Assembly (NCBI GenBank): GCA_023404715.1
Contig: JAEYAR010000101.1
Coordinates: forward strand, 1-64,000
DNA length: 64,000 nucleotides
From: Bacillota bacterium
GTDB taxonomy: Bacteria; Bacillota; Clostridia; Christensenellales; Aristaeellaceae
Direction: 5' to 3'
In this document: positions 49,529 to 56,975 of the stretch, in pieces
Position numbering within the stretch: the first letter of the stretch is position 1
How the letters are laid out: every line of letters starts with the position of its first letter
Made by a program: the position numbers and the translations under genes
The notes under the pieces: generated by a model
Seen by the model: the letters and a program-made list of their open reading frames with translations, nothing else
What the model was told of the DNA's origin: nothing
The model's database searches: none

Positions 49529-50809
49529 TTACTGCTGTTGCTGCGCAGCCTTCAGGAGCAGGGCATTCGCCTCGTCCATGAACTCCTGCGCCCAGGCCGT
49601 CATGTCGTCCACCTGGCCGTACTGCACGGCATCCCAGTACTCGCCCATCAGGGCCTCTACCTCGCCGCTGGCCGCCGCGTCGGGCTTCATGATCGGGGAG
49701 GTCTTGCCCTCCTGGCCCAGGTAATCCAGGTAAGCGGATACCTTCTGAGAGGTCGCGTCCAGATTGGGGGTGATGTGCTCGCGGATGACGCTGGAGATGG
49801 GCATCGCGCGGTCGATACCGATGATGTCGAAGCAGTCGGGATCATTGGTGAAGAAGTTGATGAACAGGGCGGCCGCGTCCTTCACAGCGGAGTTCTCGGA
49901 CACAGACCAGAACATGGAGGGCTTAAAGTAAGCGGAAGCCATGGTCTTGTCGGACGGATCAGGCCAGCAGGCCAGCTCCAGCTCGCAGTTCGAGCCGTCT
50001 TGATACGCCTGCAGCTCGTTGGTCCAGTGCCAGCTCGCCCAGTTGTCGCTCACCATCGCGTCGAACGCGGTGGTCTGCGAGGTGGAGCCAACGTCTAGGC
50101 ACCAGCCCGCCTCGACGGCTGCCATACGATTTTCCCAGGTGCGCACGATGTACGACGGGTCGTCGAAGCCCAGGCCGTCGCCCGCGTCGTTGAACAGCTG
50201 CAGGCCGTAGGCGCGCAACAGGTTGCGCAGGGCGTCCTTGCCCACCAGCGTATCCTGGGTGCGGCCGGTCTTCTCATAGACCTGCGCGGCGATCTCGGAG
50301 AACTGCTCCAGGGTCGGCTCCATGGGCATCTCGATCCCCGCTTCGTCCAGCACGTCCTTGCGGTAGAAGGTCGCCAGGGCGTTGGTGCCGGTGGACAGCG
50401 CGTAGATCTTATCGCCGATCTGGCCGCTGGTCAGCACGGACTCGGCCACGTTGGTCACGTCGATCGCGCCGGACTCAAAGTAAGGGGTCAGGTCGGCCAG
50501 CACGCCGCTTTGCGCGTACTGCGTCAGGTACTGGTAATCCATCTGGATCACGTCGGGCATCAGGCCGCCGGCGACCTGGGTGGCCAGCTTGCTCCAATAG
50601 CCGTCCCAAGAGGTGAACTCGGGCTCGACCTTGATGTGCGGGTACTTCTCCTGGAACTTTTCGATGGCGGCCATGGTCAGATCGTGACGGGTCTGGGAGC
50701 CCCACCAGGTCACGCGCAGGGTTACGGGCTCCTCGGCGGAAGCCATGGCCGGCAGCATCGCCGTGCACAGCAGCATCACGGCCGCGAGGATGGAAAGAAA
50801 ACGTTTCAT
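49529..50809 (-). CDS. Extracellular solute-binding protein, CUT1 family (importer D)
   Basis: This 426-residue protein starts MKRFLSILAAVMLLCTAMLPAMASAEE, with GGAGG 9 bases upstream. Cleavage is expected after MASA, and no lipobox is seen. The mature N-terminus VTLRVTWWGSQTRHDLTMAAIEKFQEKYPHIKVE is the classic family-1 binding-protein opening. The body contains GLMPDVIQMDYQYL. It is the first gene of the importer D operon and directly follows the YesN regulator gene. Its -10 (50843-50848) has no good -35. Confidence 0.92.
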   Translation of the reverse strand: MKRFLSILAAVMLLCTAMLPAMASAEEPVTLRVTWWGSQTRHDLTMAAIEKFQEKYPHIKVEPEFTSWDGYWSKLATQVAGGLMPDVIQMDYQYLTQYAQSGVLADLTPYFESGAIDVTNVAESVLTSGQIGDKIYALSTGTNALATFYRKDVLDEAGIEMPMEPTLEQFSEIAAQVYEKTGRTQDTLVGKDALRNLLRAYGLQLFNDAGDGLGFDDPSYIVRTWENRMAAVEAGWCLDVGSTSQTTAFDAMVSDNWASWHWTNELQAYQDGSNCELELACWPDPSDKTMASAYFKPSMFWSVSENSAVKDAAALFINFFTNDPDCFDIIGIDRAMPISSVIREHITPNLDATSQKVSAYLDYLGQEGKTSPIMKPDAAASGEVEALMGEYWDAVQYGQVDDMTAWAQEFMDEANALLLKAAQQQQ

Positions 50810-50842
50810 ACGGGGAACACCTCCGCTTATTTGATTGCTTTC

Positions 50843-50848
50843 ATTATA
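50843..50848 (-). promoter_or_regulatory. -10 box of the importer D operon
   Basis: A perfect TATAAT lies on the minus strand 34 bases before the ATG, without a recognisable -35. Activation by the adjacent YesN is expected, but I saw no clear repeat pair here, only a weak TCTG-containing repeat 20 bases apart. Confidence 0.5.
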
Positions 50849-50944
50849 GCGAATCTTTGCAGAATGAAAATTCAAATATCAGACACATTTGATCACTTTT
50901 CCGGCATTTACAGCGGCTCATTGGCTATTTCTGCTGCTTATGAT

Positions 50945-50980
50945 AAAAAATTGCGTCCGAATAGGCGCTTCCCGGACGCA
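50945..50980 (-). terminator. Terminator after the importer D YesN gene
   Basis: GCGTCCG and CGGACGC flank a 13-base loop and are followed on the minus strand by AATTTTTTATC. It lies 25 bases after the yesN-like stop and isolates the regulator transcript from the binding-protein gene. Confidence 0.8.
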
Positions 50981-51005
50981 AACCGTGTAAAAACATCTTC
51001 TATTT

Positions 51006-52031
51006 TTATGCATTATCCAGCATGCTTCGGTATTCCTTGGGCGTCATGCCCGTATATTTGCGGAACACCTGGCTGAAGTAGTGCGGATTTTTGCCCAGGC
51101 CGATGCGCTCGGCGATCTCATAGCTGTGCAGGGACGCGTCCGAGGCCATGAGCAGCTTGGCCCGCTCCATGCGCACCTCCAGCAGGTAAGCGCTAAACTT
51201 TTGCCCCATGGCGCGGGTGAACTCGCGGCCGATATAGTCGGCGTTCATGAACACCACGTGGTCCGCCAAATATTGAAGCGAAAGGGCTTCCTCCTGGTAA
51301 TGCCCGTCGATGTAGGCCGTCATCTGCTGCACGAACCCGCGCGCGCCAGCGCCCTCGCCCCGCAGGCGAATGAGGGCGCGCGCGATCAGCGGCTCGATCG
51401 GCGACTGCCCTTGGACAGCCTCCAGGATGACGCCAAGCTTCCAATCGGTCTGCCCGCCGCCCATGCTGCCCGTGACGACCGAGATCAGCGCGTCCTTCAA
51501 AAGGCCGGGATCCTCGGCTGTCTTTGCGATCTCGTGTACCTGGCGCTCCAGCTGCGCGGGCTCAAGGGGCATTTCCCGCAGCTCGCCGAGCCTTTGCACG
51601 AGCGCGCGAATCCGCGCCTGGCGCTCGCCGTACAGGTGGAGCACGTGCCGGCGCTGCCGGTCGATGGCGCGGCACGCGCGCGCGAGCGCCGACTCCATCT
51701 CTTCTTTGGCGCAGGGCTTGAGCAGGTACTCGATGACGCCGGAGCGCATCGCCTGCTGCGCATAAGCAAACGTGTCATAGCCCGAGAGGATGATGGCCTG
51801 CAGCTGCGGATGCAGCGCCATCGCCCGCTCCACCAGCTCCAACCCGTCCATGCCCGGCATGCGCACGTCCGTCATCAGGATGTCCGGCATGTCGTCCATC
51901 ATGCTATCCAACGCCGCGATGGCGTTCGCGCACGATGCGGTCAGCGTGATGTCCAGGCGTTCCCAGTCGATCATCCGCTCCAGCCCTTCCCGGATGATCT
52001 GTTCGTCATCTACGAGCAACAGCTTATACAT
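51006..52031 (-). CDS. Response regulator, YesN type, importer D
   Basis: This 341-residue regulator starts at MYKLLLVDDE; AGGAGG is 8 bases from this ATG, while the ATG at 52037 is too close to it. The receiver is intact (VDDE, phosphoacceptor D55 in MTDVRMPGMDG, YLLKP). The C-terminal AraC domain has LSLQYLADHVVFMNADYIGREFTRAMG and IAERIGLGKNPHYFSQVFRKYTG. It overlaps the end of the kinase gene by 8 bases, so the two are coupled. It is shorter than the YesN of importer A because the middle region is smaller. The likely target is the binding-protein promoter at 50843. Confidence 0.92.
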   Translation of the reverse strand: MYKLLLVDDEQIIREGLERMIDWERLDITLTASCANAIAALDSMMDDMPDILMTDVRMPGMDGLELVERAMALHPQLQAIILSGYDTFAYAQQAMRSGVIEYLLKPCAKEEMESALARACRAIDRQRRHVLHLYGERQARIRALVQRLGELREMPLEPAQLERQVHEIAKTAEDPGLLKDALISVVTGSMGGGQTDWKLGVILEAVQGQSPIEPLIARALIRLRGEGAGARGFVQQMTAYIDGHYQEEALSLQYLADHVVFMNADYIGREFTRAMGQKFSAYLLEVRMERAKLLMASDASLHSYEIAERIGLGKNPHYFSQVFRKYTGMTPKEYRSMLDNA

Positions 52032-53811
52032 GCTCATCCCCTCCTTGCGCGGCGTGATCCGGCCGCTCCTTCGCGCCCCCCCTGGTATCCGGCAGGCAGA
52101 CGATCACGCAGGTATGCCCACGTTCGTTCTTTACCCGCAGGCCGTAAGGACCGGGAAAGGCGTATTGCACCCGCATATGAATGTTGCGCATGCCGATGCC
52201 CATGCCCTCAGGCTTGATCTCTCCGCGCTCGAGCTTCCCCAAAATGTCCTCGTCGATGCCCGGACCGTTGTCCTCTACCACCATCTCGACGCCGTCCGCC
52301 GCATCCCGGCCGCTGATACGGATGACGCAGGTTTCCAGCATCTCCTCCGCCGCGTGGTGCACGGCGTTTTCTACAAGCGGCTGAAGCGTCATGGCCGGAA
52401 TCCGGCACGTCAAAAAGCTGTCGTCTACGTCGTACACTACCCTTAGCCGGTCGCCGTAGCGGATCAGCTGGATGCGCAGATATTCCCGCGTGATCTGCAA
52501 ATCCTCCGCCACGCTCACCACATCCCGCTTGTCGTTCAGGGTAGAGCGCAGCATCTTACCCAGCGCGTCCGTCATCGTTGCGATCCGGCCATCCTGCGCG
52601 TTTTGCGCCAGGCAATAGATGGATTCGAGCGTGTTGTACAGGAAGTGCGGCCGCACCTGCGCGCGCAGCTGCTGCATCTGCTTTTCCTGCAAGATCTGCT
52701 GCTTCTCCGCGTTGTCTCGCGTAACACGGTCGTAATCCCGCGTCATCTTGTCAAAATGGCGGTGCAGCTGGCCGATCTCATCCCTGCGCGTTTGATAAGG
52801 GCTTTTGTGTTCCGGCACCGGCCTGCCGCCGGCGGCAAAGGCGTCGAACTTATCCAGCAAAACCTTCAGATGCCCAAGAAGGGTGGATATGAGCCCCGCG
52901 CTCACCGCCAGGGCCAGCACGACCGCCGCGACGATAACGCCCATGGTCACGTGGGCGGCCGAGCGGATCGTCGCGTTAATCTCGTCGTAATTCACCAGCG
53001 TCACGTACCGCCATCCGTTTGCGCCCGTATAGCGCACGCATAGCACGTCCTGTCCGTCCAGGCGCATGTCGGTATATCCGTCTGCGCCGTCCTCTGGCAG
53101 AACGCGAATCCGCTCGTCGCTGGCATAAAGGCAGATGTCGTCGCTGTAAATGGCGCAGGATAGCGGGCTGCCCATCTGGCTCATGCCCATGCGGCTTCGC
53201 TCCACGATGCCCTGCAGATCCATTTGTATGAGCATCGTCGCCAGCGGCGCTAGCGAAAAACCCTTAACCTCGCGAATCTCGCGCAGCAGGTATAGCCGCG
53301 TGGGCTCCCCCTCCTCCGCCAGCCAGACCTCCCGGCCGTTTCTGCCGGAGGCATAGGCCACCCGCTCCGCCGTCAGCTCGTCCGCGGTGGAGGCGCTGCC
53401 GAACGATTGGGTGAAGGATTGATTGCCGACCGTCTTGAGCTGCAGCGTCACGGCGCTTTGAAACCAGATGCTAAAATAACTCATCCGGTCGGCGACCTCT
53501 GACTTGGCCTTTACCCAGGCGGCGGTGCCAAAGGGCTTTTCCTTCAGTATAGAAAGGTTTTCCTGTAGCACGTTGTCCGCCAAAATGCGGTAGGACAACG
53601 CCTCGATGTCGCTCAGCTCCGACTGAATTTTGTCCGTAAAGAGCGTGATCATCTGAACGCTGCTCTTATACAGCTGATCGTCGTAGGCCGCATAGGGTAG
53701 CCGTATCGTGATGAACGTGCTCGCGGCCACGACCGCCATCGCCATTAACAAGATGAGCAAAAACTTCGTCCGCAGACGGACGTTCGTAAGCCGCTCAAAA
53801 ATTCGCCGCAT
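52024..53811 (-). CDS. Sensor histidine kinase, YesM type, importer D
   Basis: This 595-residue membrane kinase starts MRRIFERLTNVRLRTKFLL; AAAGG lies 8 bases before this ATG, so I prefer it to a GTG nine bases further out. There is one helix near the start (LILLMAMAVVAASTFITI), an extracellular sensor of about 240 residues and a second helix (VTMGVIVAAVVLALAVSAGLIS). HAMP and the kinase module follow. The His is in VRPHFLYNTLE (about residue 390), the N box is VENAVHHAAEE, and the G boxes are DNGPGID and GMGIGMRNIHMR. It signals to the YesN gene it overlaps. Confidence 0.92.
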   Translation of the reverse strand: MRRIFERLTNVRLRTKFLLILLMAMAVVAASTFITIRLPYAAYDDQLYKSSVQMITLFTDKIQSELSDIEALSYRILADNVLQENLSILKEKPFGTAAWVKAKSEVADRMSYFSIWFQSAVTLQLKTVGNQSFTQSFGSASTADELTAERVAYASGRNGREVWLAEEGEPTRLYLLREIREVKGFSLAPLATMLIQMDLQGIVERSRMGMSQMGSPLSCAIYSDDICLYASDERIRVLPEDGADGYTDMRLDGQDVLCVRYTGANGWRYVTLVNYDEINATIRSAAHVTMGVIVAAVVLALAVSAGLISTLLGHLKVLLDKFDAFAAGGRPVPEHKSPYQTRRDEIGQLHRHFDKMTRDYDRVTRDNAEKQQILQEKQMQQLRAQVRPHFLYNTLESIYCLAQNAQDGRIATMTDALGKMLRSTLNDKRDVVSVAEDLQITREYLRIQLIRYGDRLRVVYDVDDSFLTCRIPAMTLQPLVENAVHHAAEEMLETCVIRISGRDAADGVEMVVEDNGPGIDEDILGKLERGEIKPEGMGIGMRNIHMRVQYAFPGPYGLRVKNERGHTCVIVCLPDTRGGAKERPDHAAQGGDEHV

Positions 53812-53906
53812 CGAGTTCACCTTTCTTTAGCGCATCGTCCCCTGCCGGCGATGTCAAAAATCATAGGTTTTGTGTCAGTCGCCAGGCAGGCCTGATTCTC
53901 ATCTAA

Positions 53907-53938
53907 GGGAAGCGATTGCGCTTCCTTTTTTTCTTTTG
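53907..53938 (+). terminator. Orphan plus-strand terminator between two minus-strand genes
   Basis: GGAAGCG-ATTG-CGCTTCC is followed by eight Ts, a C and four more Ts on the plus strand. No plus-strand gene precedes it within the window; the nearest plus-strand stop is 8.7 kb back. It could end an unannotated small RNA or stop antisense transcription into 53988-54827. Confidence 0.6.
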
Positions 53939-53987
53939 GTCCGCTGTCAAGCAACGTATCCCTTATTGGGAAAGGGCAGCCGCGATA

Positions 53988-54827
53988 TCAGGAGGCGTCC
54001 CCCTTTGCCAGCGGCGTGGGCAGCGTCGGGCGGTCCCTTTGCTGGCGGCGGAATTGCAGCGGCGTCACCCCAAACTGCTGGCGAAACCGGCGCACAAAAT
54101 TGCTCGCGTCGCCGTAGCCGCATTGCATCGCGATCTCTAGCACGGATAGCTCGCTTTTGAGCAGCAGCACCTTGGCGTGCGTCAGGCGGCTCTGTGTGAC
54201 GTACTGCGCCGGGCTCATGCCCACGTGCTGGCGGAAGTGAGCGGAAAGGCAACCCGTGCTGACGTGAAACTTCGCCGCCAGAGCGCGCAAAGAGAACTTC
54301 TCCGCGAAGCTGCGGTCCAGTTCGTCGAGAATGTCCTGCATGGGCAAAAAAGACATTTCACGCGAGGGCAGGAACATGTCCGGTCGCAGGGCCAGCGCGT
54401 CGGCGAGGATGAGCGTCATCAACGCCTCGATCCGCTCGTCCATATAGGCGCCGCCCCGCTTCGCCGCATCCCTCAGCAGGGCAAAGTACGTGTCAAAGCG
54501 CGGCTTGTCCTCCCCCGTCGGCAGGACGTAAGAAAATTTTTCGCCGTGAAAGCGAAAGACTGACAGCAACAGCACGTCGTTGTGAAACGCTTTGAGCTGC
54601 GTCGGGGGGATGAGCAGATAATACCGCCGGTATACACCCGAGATCATGCGCGTGGCGTGCTCGTCGAACTGATTGAGAAACACCAGCGACCCGGCCTCCA
54701 CGCGGTACGGCGTCCCACGGATGGTCAGCATCACCGCGCCTTCGAGCACGTAAAGCAGCTCGTAGTATACGTGCGTATGGATATGATGCGACAGCGGCCG
54801 GTCGCTGTAGACGATCTCAAAGGGCAA
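53988..54827 (-). CDS. AraC-family regulator with cupin-like sensor, divergent from the redox cassette
   Basis: This 279-residue protein has an N-terminal cupin-like arabinose-binding fold (residues 1-110: HHIHTHVYYELLYVLEG and GSLVFLNQFDEHAT) and a C-terminal AraC DNA-binding domain (FSLRALAAKFHVSTGCLSAHFRQHVG and IAMQCGYGDASNFVRRFRQQFG). It probably senses a small intracellular sugar-like molecule. It diverges from the OYE gene across 110 bases that hold repeated GCGCATTT motifs, so it most likely regulates the four-gene cassette. Confidence 0.9.
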   Translation of the reverse strand: MPFEIVYSDRPLSHHIHTHVYYELLYVLEGAVMLTIRGTPYRVEAGSLVFLNQFDEHATRMISGVYRRYYLLIPPTQLKAFHNDVLLLSVFRFHGEKFSYVLPTGEDKPRFDTYFALLRDAAKRGGAYMDERIEALMTLILADALALRPDMFLPSREMSFLPMQDILDELDRSFAEKFSLRALAAKFHVSTGCLSAHFRQHVGMSPAQYVTQSRLTHAKVLLLKSELSVLEIAMQCGYGDASNFVRRFRQQFGVTPLQFRRQQRDRPTLPTPLAKGDAS

Positions 54828-54845
54828 TTTTTTCAGCCTCCGATG

Positions 54846-54905
54846 CGAATTTACATATTTTCATGGCGGATCCGCGCATTTCTCTGCGCATTTGTACTTT
54901 ATCAT
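54846..54905. promoter_or_regulatory. Divergent control region with GCGCATTT direct repeats
   Basis: GCGCATTT occurs at 54874-54881 and 54886-54893, a 12-base period, with a related GCGAATTT near 54846. A TATCAT (54900-54905) just downstream could be the -10 of the redox cassette; no -35 is visible. Confidence 0.4.
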
Positions 54906-54937
54906 AGTCTCAGCAGAAAGGCAAGGAGGCTATGGCC

Positions 54938-56233
54938 ATGTCACACGAAACCTTCCACTATCAATCTTTGGAAGAGGTACGGGATACCGCCCGGATGCTG
55001 GGGGCGTTCGTCCCCCTGTCCGAGGACTTGACGCCCCTGTACGCGCCGCTTTCCCTGGGCGGTAAGTCCGCTGTAAACCGCATCGCCTTCCAACCTATGG
55101 AGGGCACGGACGGCACGGACGAGGGGGCGCCCGGCCCGCTGACCGTGCGCCGCTACGAGCGCTTTGCCAAGGCAGGCCCCGGTCTCATCTGGTTTGAGGC
55201 GGTGGCCACCGTGCCCGAGGGCCGGGCCAGCGCGCATCAGCTGTACCTAACGGAGCAAAATCTGGACGCTTTTCGCCGCCTGAACGATCGCATCCGTGAA
55301 ATCTGTCTGAACGAGAACGGCTATATCCCCCTGATCGTGATGCAGGCCACCAACAGCGGCCGCTATTCAAAGCCGAACGGCTATCCCGAGCCGATGATCG
55401 CCTACAACTGCCCGCCCCTGGAGGATACGCCCCTGCCAAAGGAGCGCATCGTGTCCGACGATCAGCTGCGCCGCTACGAGTCCGCCTTCGAATCAGCCGC
55501 CCGCCTCAGTCAGCGCGCGGGCTTTGACGGCATGGACGTCAAGTGCTGCCACCGCTACCTGGCCTGCGAGCTGCTCAGCGCCTACACGCGCCCGGGCAGC
55601 TACGGCGGCAGCTATGAAAACCGAACCCGTTTCCTCAAAAACGCTTACCGCGCCGCGCAGGCGGGTGCAAGCGGCGATTTCTTCCTCACCAGCCGCCTCA
55701 ACGTATACGACGGCTTCCCCTATCCCTACGGCTTCGGCGTGCGCGAGGGCAGCCTCGAACCGGACATGACCGAGCCGATCCGCCTCATCCGCGAGCTGCA
55801 GGATGCATTCGGCATCCCCCTCATCAACGTCACCATGGGCAACCCCTACAAGAACCCGCACGTGAACCGCCCGTACGACCGCGGCAACTACGTGCCGGAC
55901 GAGCACCCTCTGACGGGCGTGGGCCGCATGATGCAGGGGCTGTCCGAAATTCAGGCCGCCCTGCCGTGCCTCCCCGTGCTCGGCAGCGCCTTCTCCTACC
56001 TGCGCCAGTTCTCCCCCAACCTGGCCGCCGGCATGGTCGGGGCCGGGCACTGCGCCATGGCAGGCTTCGGGCGCATGGCCTTCGCCTACCCGAACTTCGT
56101 GCAGGAGGCGCGTAGGACGGGACAGGTGGACAAGCGAAGCGTCTGCATCACCTGCGGTCAATGCGCCGCGCTGCTGCGCGCGGGCAAGCCCGCCGGCTGC
56201 GTGATGCGCGACAGGGAGGTGTACAAGCTGTGA
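54938..56233 (+). CDS. Old Yellow Enzyme-like NADH:flavin oxidoreductase
   Basis: This 431-residue protein starts MSHETFHYQSLEE; GGAGG is 8 bases from this ATG. It is a TIM-barrel FMN protein of the OYE/2,4-dienoyl-CoA-reductase group: APLSLGGKSAVNRIAFQPMEG, WFEAVATVPEGRA, DGMDVKCCHRYLACELLS, PGSYGGSYENRTRFL and GMVGAGHCAMAGFGRMAF. The C-terminus has CITCGQCAALLRAGKPAGC, a C-x2-C-x2-C-x11-C cluster that could hold a 4Fe-4S centre as in DCR-type members. The extra C-terminal FAD domain of DCR is absent. OYE enzymes reduce activated C=C bonds or open conjugated rings. It begins the redox cassette and shares a 4-base overlap with the SDR gene. Confidence 0.85.
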   Translation: MSHETFHYQSLEEVRDTARMLGAFVPLSEDLTPLYAPLSLGGKSAVNRIAFQPMEGTDGTDEGAPGPLTVRRYERFAKAGPGLIWFEAVATVPEGRASAHQLYLTEQNLDAFRRLNDRIREICLNENGYIPLIVMQATNSGRYSKPNGYPEPMIAYNCPPLEDTPLPKERIVSDDQLRRYESAFESAARLSQRAGFDGMDVKCCHRYLACELLSAYTRPGSYGGSYENRTRFLKNAYRAAQAGASGDFFLTSRLNVYDGFPYPYGFGVREGSLEPDMTEPIRLIRELQDAFGIPLINVTMGNPYKNPHVNRPYDRGNYVPDEHPLTGVGRMMQGLSEIQAALPCLPVLGSAFSYLRQFSPNLAAGMVGAGHCAMAGFGRMAFAYPNFVQEARRTGQVDKRSVCITCGQCAALLRAGKPAGCVMRDREVYKL

Positions 56234-56973
56234 AGACCGCGCTCGTGACGGGCTCCAGCCGAGGCATCGGCCGGGGTATCGCCGACCTGCTGGCAGTAAA
56301 CGGCTATACCGTCGTCTATTCAGGCGCCCGGCCGGAGCGCCCCGCCGACCTGCCCGCGGATGCGGACTATGTCCCCTGCGACATCGCCGACGCCGCCCAG
56401 CGCCGGGCCGCCATCGGCCACGTGGTCGAGGCCTACGGCAGGCTGGACGTGCTGGTGAACAACGCAGGCGTCGCGCCGCTCAAGCGCTGCGACCTCCTGG
56501 AGATGGAGGAAGAAAGCTTTGACCGGGTGATCGGCATCAACCTCAAGGGCACGCTATTCATGTGCCAGCTGGCCGCGACCGAAATGCTGGCCGCCCAATC
56601 CCGCCTCGCGGATTACACGCCCCGCATCATCAACATCGGCAGCCTGTCCGCCTATACCGCCAGCATCTCACGCGGCGAATACTGCATCAGCAAGGCCGGC
56701 GTGGGCATGGTGACGAAGCTCTTCGCCGACCGCCTGGCCGTCGCGGGCATTCCGGTGTTCGAGGTGCGGCCCGGCATCATCGAGACGGACATGACCCAAG
56801 GGGTGCACGGGAAGTACCAGCGCCTGATCGAGGACGGGCTGCTCCCCGTCCCCCGCTTCGGCAAGCCGCTCGACGTGGCGCGGATGGTGCTGGCCTGTTG
56901 CTCGGGCCTGCTGGACTATTCCGCCGGGCAGGTGCTCGACGCGGACGGGGGCTTTGCCCTCAGGAGGCTATGA
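56230..56973 (+). CDS. Short-chain dehydrogenase/reductase (SDR)
   Basis: This 247-residue SDR starts with GTG in the overlap GTGA with the OYE stop; GGGAGG is 10 bases upstream. It has the NAD(P) motif TGSSRGIGRGIA, then NNAGVAP, INIGSLSAYTAS with the catalytic Ser, and YCISKAG with the Tyr-x-x-x-Lys. The end DADGGFALRRL is typical of 3-ketoacyl-reductase-like members. It oxidises or reduces an alcohol/ketone on the same substrate as its neighbours. Coupled translation with OYE points to consecutive steps. Confidence 0.9.
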   Translation: MKTALVTGSSRGIGRGIADLLAVNGYTVVYSGARPERPADLPADADYVPCDIADAAQRRAAIGHVVEAYGRLDVLVNNAGVAPLKRCDLLEMEEESFDRVIGINLKGTLFMCQLAATEMLAAQSRLADYTPRIINIGSLSAYTASISRGEYCISKAGVGMVTKLFADRLAVAGIPVFEVRPGIIETDMTQGVHGKYQRLIEDGLLPVPRFGKPLDVARMVLACCSGLLDYSAGQVLDADGGFALRRL

Positions 56974-56975
56974 CG

